The notes under the pieces: generated by a model | Told to the model about the DNA's origin: nothing | Databases searched by the model: none | The model's input: only the letters and a program-made list of their open reading frames with translations | Program-made: the position numbers and the translations under genes | Shown here: positions 1-7,206 of the stretch, piece by piece | Layout: every line of letters starts with the position of its first letter | How positions within the stretch are numbered: the stretch's first letter is position 1 | Assembly: GCA_947469815.1 (NCBI GenBank) | Contig: CANIRI010000021.1 | Location: 1-15,471, forward strand | Direction: 5' to 3' | DNA from: Comamonadaceae bacterium | GTDB taxonomy: Bacteria > Pseudomonadota > Gammaproteobacteria > Burkholderiales > Burkholderiaceae_C | Length of the DNA stretch: 15,471 nt

Positions 1-207
1 CCAAAACCCCATGCACACCAGGCCCAAGCCGGCCGCTCCCCACAGCGAAATGGATTGAGCCTGTCCGCTCAAACGTCCCCATTCCCAGGCCGCCGCAACC
101 ATCAGCGCCACAGTGCACAAAACAAAGTAAAGCGGGTCGGCGGCAAAAAGTGCAGGCAGCAAAATCGACAACAAGAGGGCCGCTGTGATGACACGTTGGC
201 GCAGCAT
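1..207 (-). CDS. cdsA: Phosphatidate cytidylyltransferase, N-terminal part (window-truncated)
   Basis: CdsA makes CDP-diacylglycerol from phosphatidic acid and CTP in the inner membrane, the branch point for all phospholipids. Only the first 69 codons lie in the window; the rest runs off the left edge, so the cytidylyltransferase signature cannot be checked. The visible protein begins MLRQRVITAALLLSILLPAL and continues with a second hydrophobic stretch and an AAWEWGRL segment (about residues 38-45). This is typical of the CdsA N-terminus, with the first transmembrane helix at about residues 6-22. The start ATG is 18 bases after the uppS stop, with a GAGG-type ribosome binding sequence between them, so cdsA is the next gene of the rpsB-to-cdsA operon. 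The identification rests on N-terminal character plus conserved gene order. Confidence 0.85.
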   Translation of the reverse strand, partial: MLRQRVITAALLLSILLPALFAADPLYFVLCTVALMVAAAWEWGRLSGQAQSISLWGAAGLGLVCMGFW

Positions 208-225
208 GGGATCCCGCGCCTCGGA

Positions 226-942
226 TTAAGCGGGAACGACCGCGGGTGCGGGCCGGGTCCGGCCAAAACGCCGCTCCCGGCTGGCGTAAGCCTCCAGCGC
301 CAAGTCCAACTCCGCAGCGTCAAAGTCCGGCCACAACGCAGGACTGAAGTAGAGCTCGGAGTAGGCGCACTGCCACAGCAAGAAATTGCTCAAGCGGTGC
401 TCGTCCCCGGTGCGGATCAACAAATCCGGGTCCGGGCAGGGAGCCAAAGACAATGCCGCATTCATGCTGGCCTCGGTAATCGACGTACCGGCCGCAGCCA
501 ATCGGGCCGCCGCATCCACAATGTCCCAACGCCCGCCATAGTTAAAGCAGACATTCAGGATCATCTCCTGATTCGCTTGCGTAGCCCGCTCTGCATTCTC
601 TAATACAGTGCACAAATCGGGTTCCAAACCGTGCCGGCTACCCAAAAAACGCACTCGGATGCCACGGGCGTGCAGAGCTGACAATTCACGTCGCAGTGCC
701 GCATTCAAGAGCTCAAGCAAACCGGACACCTCACCCGTTGGACGACTCCAATTTTCCGAGGAAAAAGCGAAAACCGTCAGGATGGGAATACCGCGACCAA
801 TACAGGCCTGTATCACCGTTTTCAGCGCATCTACACCCCGCTTGTGGCCGGCCAGTCGCGGCAGATGGCGCTTTTGCGCCCAGCGTCCATTGCCATCCAT
901 GACGATGGCGATATGCTGGGGCGACTTCTTGACTGGCGGCAT
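226..942 (-). CDS. uppS: Isoprenyl transferase / undecaprenyl diphosphate synthase (cis-prenyltransferase)
   Basis: UppS condenses farnesyl diphosphate with eight isopentenyl diphosphates to give undecaprenyl diphosphate, the lipid carrier for peptidoglycan and O-antigen. The 238-residue protein matches the family length. The MDGNGRWA motif places the catalytic Asp at residue 16, as in E. coli, and is followed by AGHKRGVDAL, FAFSSENWSRP and the C-terminal SNFLLWQ, WPDF and RERRFG motifs. One oddity is that the usual RTGGE/RTSGE motif before SNF reads RTGDE, with Asp replacing the second small residue. The start ATG lies 23 bases after the frr stop and has no clear Shine-Dalgarno, so translation probably depends on coupling or readthrough within the operon. 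It lies between frr and cdsA, the standard proteobacterial order. Confidence 0.96.
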   Translation of the reverse strand: MPPVKKSPQHIAIVMDGNGRWAQKRHLPRLAGHKRGVDALKTVIQACIGRGIPILTVFAFSSENWSRPTGEVSGLLELLNAALRRELSALHARGIRVRFLGSRHGLEPDLCTVLENAERATQANQEMILNVCFNYGGRWDIVDAAARLAAAGTSITEASMNAALSLAPCPDPDLLIRTGDEHRLSNFLLWQCAYSELYFSPALWPDFDAAELDLALEAYASRERRFGRTRPAPAVVPA

Positions 943-965
943 GTGGGTATGGCGTCTGGCAAGGC

Positions 966-1526
966 CTAAACCGCCATGATGTCTTGCTCTTTGGCTGCGA
1001 CCAAGCGGTCCACATCGGAAATATGGCGGTCGGTGAGCTTTTGGATGTCGGCTTCCGAGCGTTTTTGCTCGTCTTCGGAGGCGAGTTTGTCTTTCACCAA
1101 CTTTTTCACCGCATCGTTGGCATCGCGACGCAAGTTGCGGACGGCAATCTTGGCGGCCTCCCCTTCATTGCGAACGACTTTGGTCAGTTCGCGGCGGCGC
1201 TCTTCGGTCATCATCGGCATGGGCACACGGATCAGATCGCCCATACTTGCCGGATTCAATCCCAAATCGCTCTCGCGTATGGCCTTTTCAATCTTGGCGG
1301 TCATGGTTTTTTCCCATGGCTGGATGCCAATGGTGCGGGAATCGATAAGACTCAGATTGGCAACCTGGCTCAACGGCAACATGGCGCCGTAGTAATCCAC
1401 ATGCACGGTATCCAGCAATGCCGGATTGGCGCGCCCGGTTCGCACCTTGGTCAAGGTGTTCTTCAAGGATGCGATGGACGATTCCATCTTGGCACCCACT
1501 TGTTCTTGGATGGCTTGCAAACTCAT
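966..1526 (-). CDS. frr: Ribosome recycling factor
   Basis: RRF works with EF-G to split post-termination ribosomes and release mRNA and tRNA. The 186-residue product has the family length (185 in E. coli). It shows the expected N-terminal helix of the three-helix bundle ([16 protein letters not shown]), the LRTGRA-like [13 protein letters not shown] segment, the [11 protein letters not shown] strand of domain II, and the conserved RIPMP-like LIRVPMP plus RRELTK(V) segments. The start was set at the ATG at 1526 because a strong GGAGGAG ribosome binding site lies about nine bases upstream. A longer reading would begin at a TTG inside that binding site and add six residues. It sits 19 bases after pyrH and 23 before uppS in one transcription unit. 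Confidence 0.97.
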   Translation of the reverse strand: MSLQAIQEQVGAKMESSIASLKNTLTKVRTGRANPALLDTVHVDYYGAMLPLSQVANLSLIDSRTIGIQPWEKTMTAKIEKAIRESDLGLNPASMGDLIRVPMPMMTEERRRELTKVVRNEGEAAKIAVRNLRRDANDAVKKLVKDKLASEDEQKRSEADIQKLTDRHISDVDRLVAAKEQDIMAV

Positions 1527-1545
1527 GTTCCCACTCTCCTCCAAA

Positions 1546-2268
1546 TCACAGATGAACCAGGGTGCCTTCGTCCTCGCCCATCACCACGCGCTTGAGGGCT
1601 CCGAGCTTGAAGATCGAAAACACTTTGATCGGCAGATTCTGGTCACGGCACAAAGCGAAGGCGGCGGCGTCCATGATTCCCAGGTTGTTGCGCATCGCCT
1701 CATCAAAAGTCAGATGGCTGTAACGGGTTGCATTGGGATCTTTTTTGGGATCGGCGCTGTACACGCCATCAACCTTGGTCGCCTTGAGCACAATTTCCGC
1801 ACCGATTTCCGCGCCGCGCAAGGCGGCAGCCGTGTCAGTTGTGAAAAACGGGTTCCCGGTGCCGGCCGCAAATATCACCACCTTGCCTTCTTCGAGATAC
1901 TGCAAAGCCTTGGGCCGCACATAGGGCTCAACGACCTGCTCAATACCGATGGCGGACATCACGCGGGCCGTCAATCCCGCTTTGTTCATGGTGTCGCCCA
2001 GGGCCAGGGAGTTCATCACAGTCGCCAGCATGCCCATGTAGTCGGCGGTTGCGCGGTCCATGCCCACCGAGCCACCCGCCACGCCCCGAAAAATGTTTCC
2101 GCCGCCAATCACAACCGCGACCTGCACGCCCATGCGGGTCACCTCGGCGACCTCGCCCACTATGCGCACAATCGTGTCGCGGTTGATACCAAAGGCATCG
2201 TCACCCATCAGGGCCTCGCCGGACAACTTGAGTAAAAGGCGGCTGTAGGCGGGGCGGGCGGGGGTCAT
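1546..2268 (-). CDS. pyrH: Uridylate (UMP) kinase
   Basis: PyrH phosphorylates UMP to UDP with ATP, and feeds pyrimidine nucleotide and UDP-sugar synthesis. It belongs to the amino acid kinase fold. The 240-residue product shows KLSGEALMG (residues 14-22), GGGNIFRG (55-62), [11 protein letters not shown] (76-86), and [16 protein letters not shown] (133-148), and ends with the usual KVFSIF...GTLVHL tail. The chosen ATG at 2268 gives the usual family length. An in-frame ATG at 2280 would add METS and cannot be ruled out, since neither start has a strong Shine-Dalgarno; GGAAAC lies just before 2268. The further upstream open frame overlaps the end of tsf and is rejected. The gene sits 46 bases after tsf and 19 before frr. 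Confidence 0.97.
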   Translation of the reverse strand: MTPARPAYSRLLLKLSGEALMGDDAFGINRDTIVRIVGEVAEVTRMGVQVAVVIGGGNIFRGVAGGSVGMDRATADYMGMLATVMNSLALGDTMNKAGLTARVMSAIGIEQVVEPYVRPKALQYLEEGKVVIFAAGTGNPFFTTDTAAALRGAEIGAEIVLKATKVDGVYSADPKKDPNATRYSHLTFDEAMRNNLGIMDAAAFALCRDQNLPIKVFSIFKLGALKRVVMGEDEGTLVHL

Positions 2269-2314
2269 GCTTGTTTCCATCAAAAGACCGGCGGGAGGAA
2301 TGAAGCGGACAGCA

Positions 2315-3238
2315 TCAAGCGGACTGTTTGGCCGCAGCCACCTGGGCAGCCACCTCGGCCGCGAAATCGTCCACCCGCTTCTCGATGCCTTCACCCACCA
2401 CATAGAGCGTGAAACCCGTGACCACGGTACCTGCAGCCTTCAACATCTGCTCGACGGTTTGTTTGTCGTTCTTGACGAACGCTTGGTTGAATAGGGAGAC
2501 CTCTTTGAGGAATTTCTGTACGCCGCCATCGATGCGCTTTTTCACAATCTCTTCCGATTGCACGGGCTTGCCGGCGGCCGTCGCCACAGCAGCGTCTTCA
2601 GCGGCCTTTGCGGCAGCGACAGAGCGCTCGCGCTCGACCAATTCGGCAGGCACCTGATCAGACGACAAGGAAACCGGCTTCATGGCAGCCACATGCATGG
2701 CCACGTCTTTGGCCGCCGTGCGGTCACCCTCGTACGCCACCAGCACGCCAATGCGGGTGCCGTGCAAATACGAAGCGACATGCGTACCAGCGGCCGGGCG
2801 ATCGAAACGCCGGAAAGTCATGTTTTCGCCGATCTTTCCGATCAGGCCTTTGCGGACGTCTTCCAAAGTCGGACCGAAGCCATCTTGGGAATAAGGCAAG
2901 GCCGAGAGGGCCGCAACGTCAGCCGGATTGTGCTGTGCCACCAGCGACGCCGCCGCATTGGCCAATGCCAAGAAGCTGTCGTTTTTGGTGACGAAATCGG
3001 TCTCGCAATTGACTTCCAGCATAGCGCTGGCATCCGCGCTGGTACCCAACACAATGACGCCTTCAGCGGTAACCCGTGCAGCCGCTTTACCCGCTTTGCT
3101 GCCGAGTTTGACGCGCAAAATCTCTTCTGCACGGACCATATCGCCCTCGGCCTCGGTCAGCGCCTTTTTGCATTCCATCATGGGGGCATCCGTCTTGCCG
3201 CGCAATTCAGCGACCATGGAAGCGGTAATCGTAGTCAT
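2315..3238 (-). CDS. tsf: Translation elongation factor Ts
   Basis: EF-Ts is the nucleotide exchange factor that releases GDP from EF-Tu. The 307-residue protein starts with the UBA-like N-terminal domain ([20 protein letters not shown], residues 4-23, then KKAL) and carries the TDFV signature that contacts EF-Tu (ETDFVTKN, 79-86, in the usual VN.ETDFV context, here VNCETDFV). The central segment ending MHVAAMKP and the C-terminal QPFVK-like QAFVKND (where the dimerisation/coiled-coil region begins) are also present. A GGAGAGA ribosome binding site lies about seven bases before the ATG. It follows rpsB, but a strong terminator hairpin lies between the two genes, so tsf and everything after it may be transcribed less than rpsB. 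Confidence 0.97.
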   Translation of the reverse strand: MTTITASMVAELRGKTDAPMMECKKALTEAEGDMVRAEEILRVKLGSKAGKAAARVTAEGVIVLGTSADASAMLEVNCETDFVTKNDSFLALANAAASLVAQHNPADVAALSALPYSQDGFGPTLEDVRKGLIGKIGENMTFRRFDRPAAGTHVASYLHGTRIGVLVAYEGDRTAAKDVAMHVAAMKPVSLSSDQVPAELVERERSVAAAKAAEDAAVATAAGKPVQSEEIVKKRIDGGVQKFLKEVSLFNQAFVKNDKQTVEQMLKAAGTVVTGFTLYVVGEGIEKRVDDFAAEVAAQVAAAKQSA

Positions 3239-3275
3239 ATCAGTCTCTCCGTCATCAAACTCTGTTCAAAAAACT

Positions 3276-3302
3276 AAAAAAAAGGGGCCCGCAAGCCCCC
3301 TT
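3276..3302 (-). terminator. Intercistronic intrinsic terminator or attenuator between rpsB and tsf
   Basis: On the minus strand the rpsB-tsf gap reads AAGGGG, then a GC-rich hairpin with arms GGGGC and GCCCC around a TTGCGG loop, then eight T. The stem is short but strong and the T run is uninterrupted, as in an intrinsic terminator. It lies in the middle of an operon, so it should lower expression of tsf and the later genes rather than abolish it. There is no obvious promoter between it and tsf. Confidence 0.75.
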
Positions 3303-3313
3303 GGTCAGCGCCA

Positions 3314-3328
3314 GCGGCTTTAAGCCGC
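3314..3328 (-). repeat. Perfect inverted repeat containing the rpsB stop codon
   Basis: The sequence GCGGCTTAAAGCCGC is a perfect palindrome with a single central base; the TAA stop of rpsB lies in it. In RNA it can form a GCGGC/GCCGC stem with a five-base loop, placed about a dozen bases before the terminator hairpin. Confidence 0.6.
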
Positions 3329-4069
3329 CTCGCTAACCTCCACAAATTCGTCCTGCGACTCGGCAACCACCGCGTTCAACACATCATCCACGGCATTGGC
3401 GCGGCCTTCTAGCACCGCATCGGCAATACCACGGGCATACAAAACCACTGCCTTGGACGAGTCGTCATTGCCGGGAATCACGTAGTCAATGCCTTCCGGG
3501 GAATGATTGGAATCGACAACACCGATCAACGGAATGCCCAGTTTGCGCGCCTCCGCAATGGCAATCTTGTGGTAGCCCACATCGATCACAAAAATCGCAT
3601 CCGGCAGCGCGGCCATATTTTGGATGCCGCCAATGTCTTTTTCCAGCTTTTGCAACTCGCGGGCAAACATCAGTTGCTCTTTTTTGCTCATGCTGTCCAG
3701 CCCGGCTTCTTGCTGGATTTTCATATCCTTGAGCCGCTTGATGGAGGTCTTGACCGTCTTGAAATTGGTCAGCATGCCGCCGAGCCAGCGCTGGTCGACA
3801 AAAGGAACACCGGCGCGGCGCGCCTCTTGGGCCACCACATCACGGGCTTGGCGTTTGGTGCCAACCATCAAAATGGTTCCGCGCTTGGCCGACAGTTGGC
3901 GCACGAACTTGCTCGCCTCCAAAAACATCGGAAGCGATTTTTCCAGGTTGATGATGTGAATTTTGTTGCGATGGCCAAAGATAAAGGGGGCCATCTTGGG
4001 GTTCCAGAAGCGGGTCTGGTGTCCAAAATGGACGCCGGCTTCCAACATTTCGCGCATAGTGACTGACAT
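3320..4069 (-). CDS. rpsB: 30S ribosomal protein S2
   Basis: S2 is a primary component of the small-subunit body near the mRNA exit, and in enterobacteria it also represses its own rpsB-tsf mRNA. The 249-residue product begins [20 protein letters not shown] and contains [36 protein letters not shown] and the [24 protein letters not shown] signature region split across residues around 190-215, then a short acidic tail. The start at 4069 was chosen because GGAG lies five bases upstream; the longer reading would add MEQY and start within the ribosome binding region. It is the first gene of the translation and envelope operon and lies 167 bases after clpA, with a structured leader in between. Confidence 0.98.
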   Translation of the reverse strand: MSVTMREMLEAGVHFGHQTRFWNPKMAPFIFGHRNKIHIINLEKSLPMFLEASKFVRQLSAKRGTILMVGTKRQARDVVAQEARRAGVPFVDQRWLGGMLTNFKTVKTSIKRLKDMKIQQEAGLDSMSKKEQLMFARELQKLEKDIGGIQNMAALPDAIFVIDVGYHKIAIAEARKLGIPLIGVVDSNHSPEGIDYVIPGNDDSSKAVVLYARGIADAVLEGRANAVDDVLNAVVAESQDEFVEVSEAA

Positions 4070-4190
4070 ATATTGCTCCAAAGGTTAGGTCTAAAACCCG
4101 CTCACAAACCGGAAGCACCGCGTATTACGGGCTCCAGCACCTTGATGGAACGGGTTTGGGATTAACTGAGGCAGTCGAACTGGCCCTAGC
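4070..4190 (-). promoter_or_regulatory. Candidate structured 5' leader of rpsB
   Basis: The region before rpsB has nested inverted repeats. The outer arms AAACCCG and CGGGTTT lie at 4151-4157 and 4094-4100. Inside is a shorter hairpin with GGAGC-CCG on one side and CGG-TGCTTCC on the other (about 4109-4136). GGTGCT also occurs twice as a direct repeat. Long structured rpsB leaders that bind S2 are known in other proteobacteria, so an S2-responsive leader is a reasonable inference. I cannot show homology to the enterobacterial element by eye. Confidence 0.4.
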
Positions 4191-4196
4191 CGCGCG

Positions 4197-4202
4197 AGTT
4201 TA
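4197..4202 (-). promoter_or_regulatory. Possible -10 element for rpsB
   Basis: TAAACT on the minus strand is a moderate match to the sigma-70 -10 hexamer and lies just upstream of the leader inverted repeats. It would give a leader of about 120 nucleotides. No convincing -35 is seen 16-18 bases upstream, so this is a weak call. Confidence 0.25.
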
Positions 4203-4231
4203 CACCAGCCGCAGTGGAGGCGGGCTTTACA

Positions 4232-4250
4232 TCGTCTCAGCTCGAGACGA
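4232..4250 (-). repeat. Hairpin spanning the clpA stop codon
   Basis: Arms TCGTCTC and GAGACGA form a perfect seven-base-pair stem around a five-base loop. The clpA TGA stop lies in the 3' arm as transcribed. No T run follows, so it does not look like an intrinsic terminator. It could protect the 3' end or mark a processing point between clpA and rpsB. Confidence 0.55.
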
Positions 4251-6558
4251 CTTCCTCAGACTTCGACTTGCCCTCTTTCTTGGGAAGGGGCTGGATATCG
4301 AGGATGACCTCGGGTTTCTCCGCATCGCTGTCATCGATTTCAACCGTCAAACGGCCACCATCGACCAAGCGGCCAAACAGCAACTCGTCTGCGAGCGCGC
4401 GGCGAATGGTGTCCTGAATCAGCCTCTGCATCGGGCGGGCACCCATCAAGGGGTCAAAACCTTTTTTGCCCAAATGCTTGCGCAATTTATCCGTGAAAGT
4501 GACTTCGACCTTTTTCTCTGCGAGCTGCGTCTCAAGCTGCAACAGGAACTTATCGACCACACGCAGGATCACGTTCTCGTCCAGCGCCTTGAAGCCCACG
4601 ATGGCATCCAATCGGTTGCGGAACTCAGGCGAGAAAAGGCGCTTGATATCGGCCATCTCATCACCCGCTTCACGGGGGTTGGTGAATCCGATGGTCGCCT
4701 TGTTCATCGTTTCAGCGCCCGCATTGGTGGTCATGATGATGATCACGTTGCGGAAATCAGCCTTACGCCCGTTGTTGTCAGTCAGCGTGCCGTGGTCCAT
4801 CACCTGCAGCAACACATTGAAAACATCCGGATGGGCTTTTTCAATTTCATCGAGCAGCAAAACGCAATGCGGCTTTTTGGTAACCGCCTCGGTCAGCAAA
4901 CCACCCTGGTCGAATCCCACGTAGCCCGGAGGCGCTCCAATCAGGCGGCTGACGGCATGGCGCTCCATGTACTCACTCATGTCAAAGCGAATCAAGTCAA
5001 TGCCCATGATGTAGGCCAGTTGCTTTGCGGCTTCCGTCTTGCCCACGCCGGTGGGCCCACTGAACAGAAATGCGCCGATGGGCTTGTCACCCTTGCCCAG
5101 GCCAGAACGCGCCATCTTGACCGCCGAGGCCAAAATGTCCAGCGCCTTGTCCTGCCCAAAGACCACGCTTTTGAGGTCACGGTCCAAGGTTTTCAGCTTG
5201 CCGCGATCGTCGTTTGACACATTGGCCGGCGGGATGCGGGCAATTTTCGCCACGATTTCCTCGACCTCGGTTTTGGTGATTGTCTTCTTGCGCTTGTTAG
5301 GGGGCAGAATTTGCTGGGCCGCACCCGCCTCATCAATGACGTCAATCGCTTTGTCCGGCAGATGCCGGTCGTTGATGTATTTGGCGCTCAACTCGGCCGC
5401 AGCCTGAAGCGCCGCAACGGCGTACTTGACGCTGTGGTGCGCCTCAAAACGCGACTTCAGTCCTTTGAGAATTTCCACCGTTTCCTCAACCGTCGGCTCG
5501 GTCACATCGATTTTCTGGAAGCGCCTTGACAGCGCCGCGTCCTTTTCAAAAATACCCCGGTACTCGGTGAACGTGGTCGCGCCGATGCACTTGAGCTGGC
5601 CCGAACTCAGGCTGGGTTTCAGTAAGTTGGAGGCGTCCAGGGTGCCGCCCGAGGCCGCACCAGCACCGATGAGCGTGTGGATTTCGTCAATGAACAAAAC
5701 GGCTTTGGGCCGGTCCTTCAGCGCTTTGAGCACGCCCTTGAGGCGCTGCTCAAAATCACCCCGGTACTTGGTGCCTGCCAACAGCGCGCCCATGTCTAAT
5801 GAGTACACCACCGAGTCCTTCAGCACTTCCGGCACGTCGTTTTGCGAAATGCGCCAGGCCAGGCCCTCGGCAATCGCGGTTTTTCCAACCCCCGCCTCAC
5901 CCACCAACAGGGGATTGTTTTTGCGGCGGCGGCACAAAATCTGGATGACCCTCTCGACCTCGTACTCGCGGCCAATCAAGGGATCGATCTTTCCGTCCTT
6001 GGCCATCTGGTTGAGGTTTTGGGTGTACTGCTCCAGCGGCGAGGATTTTTCATTTTTCTCGGTCGCAGCTTCTTCGCCCTCGGAAGCCGACTCATTGGAC
6101 TTGGTGGGCTCAGGCGGATCATTCTTTTTGATGCCGTGGGCGATGAAATTCACCACATCCAAGCGGGTCACGCCTTGCTGGTGGAGGTAGTAGACCGCGT
6201 GCGAATCTTTTTCACCGAAGATAGCCACCAGCACGTTAGAGCCCATCACCTCTTTTTTGCCGCTGCCCGTGGACTGCACGTGCATGATGGCGCGCTGAAT
6301 CACACGCTGAAATCCCAAGGTCGGCTGGGTATCGACGTCATCCGATCCAGCAACCTGCGGCGTGTTGTCCTTGATGAAATGGGTCAAGGATTTGCGCAAA
6401 TCATCGATTTGTGCAGCGCACGCGCGCAGGACCTCGGCTGCACTGGGGTTATCCAGCAAAGCCAGCAGCAAATGCTCGACCGTAATGAACTCGTGCCGTT
6501 GCTGACGCGCCTCCACAAAGGCCATGTGCAAACTGACTTCTAACTCTTGGGCGATCAT
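4237..6558 (-). CDS. clpA: ATP-dependent Clp protease ATP-binding subunit ClpA
   Basis: ClpA is the hexameric AAA+ unfoldase that feeds substrates into ClpP in the cytoplasm and takes N-degron substrates from ClpS. The 773-residue protein (758 in E. coli) has the Clp N-domain (1-145), an acidic linker (about 146-175), and D1 with Walker A GEAGVGKT (220-227), pore loop GTKYRGDFE (262-270) and Walker B VLFIDEIH. D2 has Walker A GPTGVGKT (501-508), Walker B LLLDE (567-571) and pore segment PPGYVGFD. The ClpP-docking tripeptide reads IGF (about 623-625) where E. coli ClpA has IGL. The tail is rich in Lys, Ser and Glu. A GGAAG ribosome binding site lies five bases before the ATG. clpS is 81 bases upstream on the same strand. 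Confidence 0.97.
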   Translation of the reverse strand: MIAQELEVSLHMAFVEARQQRHEFITVEHLLLALLDNPSAAEVLRACAAQIDDLRKSLTHFIKDNTPQVAGSDDVDTQPTLGFQRVIQRAIMHVQSTGSGKKEVMGSNVLVAIFGEKDSHAVYYLHQQGVTRLDVVNFIAHGIKKNDPPEPTKSNESASEGEEAATEKNEKSSPLEQYTQNLNQMAKDGKIDPLIGREYEVERVIQILCRRRKNNPLLVGEAGVGKTAIAEGLAWRISQNDVPEVLKDSVVYSLDMGALLAGTKYRGDFEQRLKGVLKALKDRPKAVLFIDEIHTLIGAGAASGGTLDASNLLKPSLSSGQLKCIGATTFTEYRGIFEKDAALSRRFQKIDVTEPTVEETVEILKGLKSRFEAHHSVKYAVAALQAAAELSAKYINDRHLPDKAIDVIDEAGAAQQILPPNKRKKTITKTEVEEIVAKIARIPPANVSNDDRGKLKTLDRDLKSVVFGQDKALDILASAVKMARSGLGKGDKPIGAFLFSGPTGVGKTEAAKQLAYIMGIDLIRFDMSEYMERHAVSRLIGAPPGYVGFDQGGLLTEAVTKKPHCVLLLDEIEKAHPDVFNVLLQVMDHGTLTDNNGRKADFRNVIIIMTTNAGAETMNKATIGFTNPREAGDEMADIKRLFSPEFRNRLDAIVGFKALDENVILRVVDKFLLQLETQLAEKKVEVTFTDKLRKHLGKKGFDPLMGARPMQRLIQDTIRRALADELLFGRLVDGGRLTVEIDDSDAEKPEVILDIQPLPKKEGKSKSEEVVSS

Positions 6559-6639
6559 TTCGCTTCCTTTATAAGATCATCCGTTTCCGACAGCTTACTT
6601 GCAATGCACGCATCGCAGGGGCCTGCCGGCGCTATATCC

Positions 6640-6999
6640 CTAAGACTCCACTGGCTCACTGACACACTGTAACGGGTGGCCTGCTTTGGCGGCAGCATCC
6701 AGCACCTGATCCACTTTCGTGGCCGCCACATCCTTCGAATACACACCGCACACGCCGCGCCCATCCAAATGGATTTTCAGCATGATTTGGGTCGCCGTCT
6801 CGAGATCGCGACCGAAAAACTGCTGAATCACATACACCACAAACTCCATCGGGGTGTAATCGTCGTTCAGCATCACCACCTGGTACATCTGGGGCGGTTT
6901 GGTTCGCTGGGTACGCCGCTCTAAAACTACCGATCCACCGTCATCCTGTGACGGCCAATGCGCCGGTTTCGCGGGTTGGGTCGGGGGGGTACTTGCCAT
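6640..6999 (-). CDS. clpS: ATP-dependent Clp protease adaptor ClpS
   Basis: ClpS recognises proteins with bulky hydrophobic N-terminal residues and hands them to ClpA. The 119-residue protein has a disordered Pro/Gln-rich N-terminal tail of about 35 residues, a little longer than in E. coli. The core follows: [20 protein letters not shown] (35-54), with the Asn45-Asp46 pair and His77 corresponding to the residues that bind the substrate N-terminus in E. coli ClpS, and then [15 protein letters not shown] and HPLQC. The start was set at the ATG at 6999; a TTG codon just before it would add one residue. There is no Shine-Dalgarno, and a TAGAAT element lies six bases before the ATG, which raises the possibility of a leaderless transcript. 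It lies directly upstream of clpA. Confidence 0.96.
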   Translation of the reverse strand: MASTPPTQPAKPAHWPSQDDGGSVVLERRTQRTKPPQMYQVVMLNDDYTPMEFVVYVIQQFFGRDLETATQIMLKIHLDGRGVCGVYSKDVAATKVDQVLDAAAKAGHPLQCVSEPVES

Positions 7000-7005
7000 C
7001 AAATC

Positions 7006-7011
7006 ATTCTA
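7006..7011 (-). promoter_or_regulatory. Likely -10 element of the clpS-clpA promoter
   Basis: TAGAAT on the minus strand matches five of six bases of the sigma-70 -10 hexamer. It ends six bases before the clpS ATG, so the expected transcription start falls at or next to the A of the start codon. The -35 region 16-18 bases upstream is a poor match. The position downstream of the icd terminator supports a promoter here. Confidence 0.45.
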
Positions 7012-7115
7012 GCGCTCGACGCGTCATCGCCATGGCATCTACCGCACACACGAATCGACACCGCCAGTGCAGAGAAATGGGGCAACAGTACAGGCTTTCA
7101 AGTAGCGCGGGGCAT

Positions 7116-7142
7116 AAAAAAGCCGCCTGGAGGGCGGCTTTT
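7116..7142 (-). terminator. Intrinsic terminator downstream of icd
   Basis: A GCCGCC/GGCGGC stem, extended by A-T pairs to about ten base pairs around a five-base loop, is followed on the minus strand by six T. It ends the icd transcript before the clpS promoter. The four T on the opposite side could also give weak termination on the plus strand. Confidence 0.85.
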
Positions 7143-7175
7143 GCGGAAATGGATGAACAATCCACACAAGGCCAA

Positions 7176-7200
7176 GCCGCCTCTGGGGCAGCCAGGCGGC
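7176..7200 (-). repeat. Second GC-rich hairpin directly after the icd stop
   Basis: Arms GCCGCCT and AGGCGGC enclose an eleven-base loop and begin six bases after the icd stop codon. No T run follows. The arm AAGCCGCCT recurs exactly in the terminator about 50 bases further on, so the arms of the two hairpins can also pair with each other. Confidence 0.6.
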
Positions 7201-7206
7201 GCGTGA

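Noticed and set aside
1527..1544. Six-residue extension of frr from a TTG
   Set aside because: The extension contains the ribosome binding sequence GGAGGAG for the ATG at 1526.
2269..2403. N-terminal extension of pyrH overlapping tsf
   Set aside because: The added residues are the tsf 3' end read in another frame and are absent from PyrH proteins. Only the four-residue METS extension from 2280 remains possible.
4156..5217. Long plus-strand open frame of 353 codons antisense to clpA
   Set aside because: It overlies a clear ClpA frame, its protein shows no recognisable motif and it is explained by GC-rich codon bias in the opposite strand.
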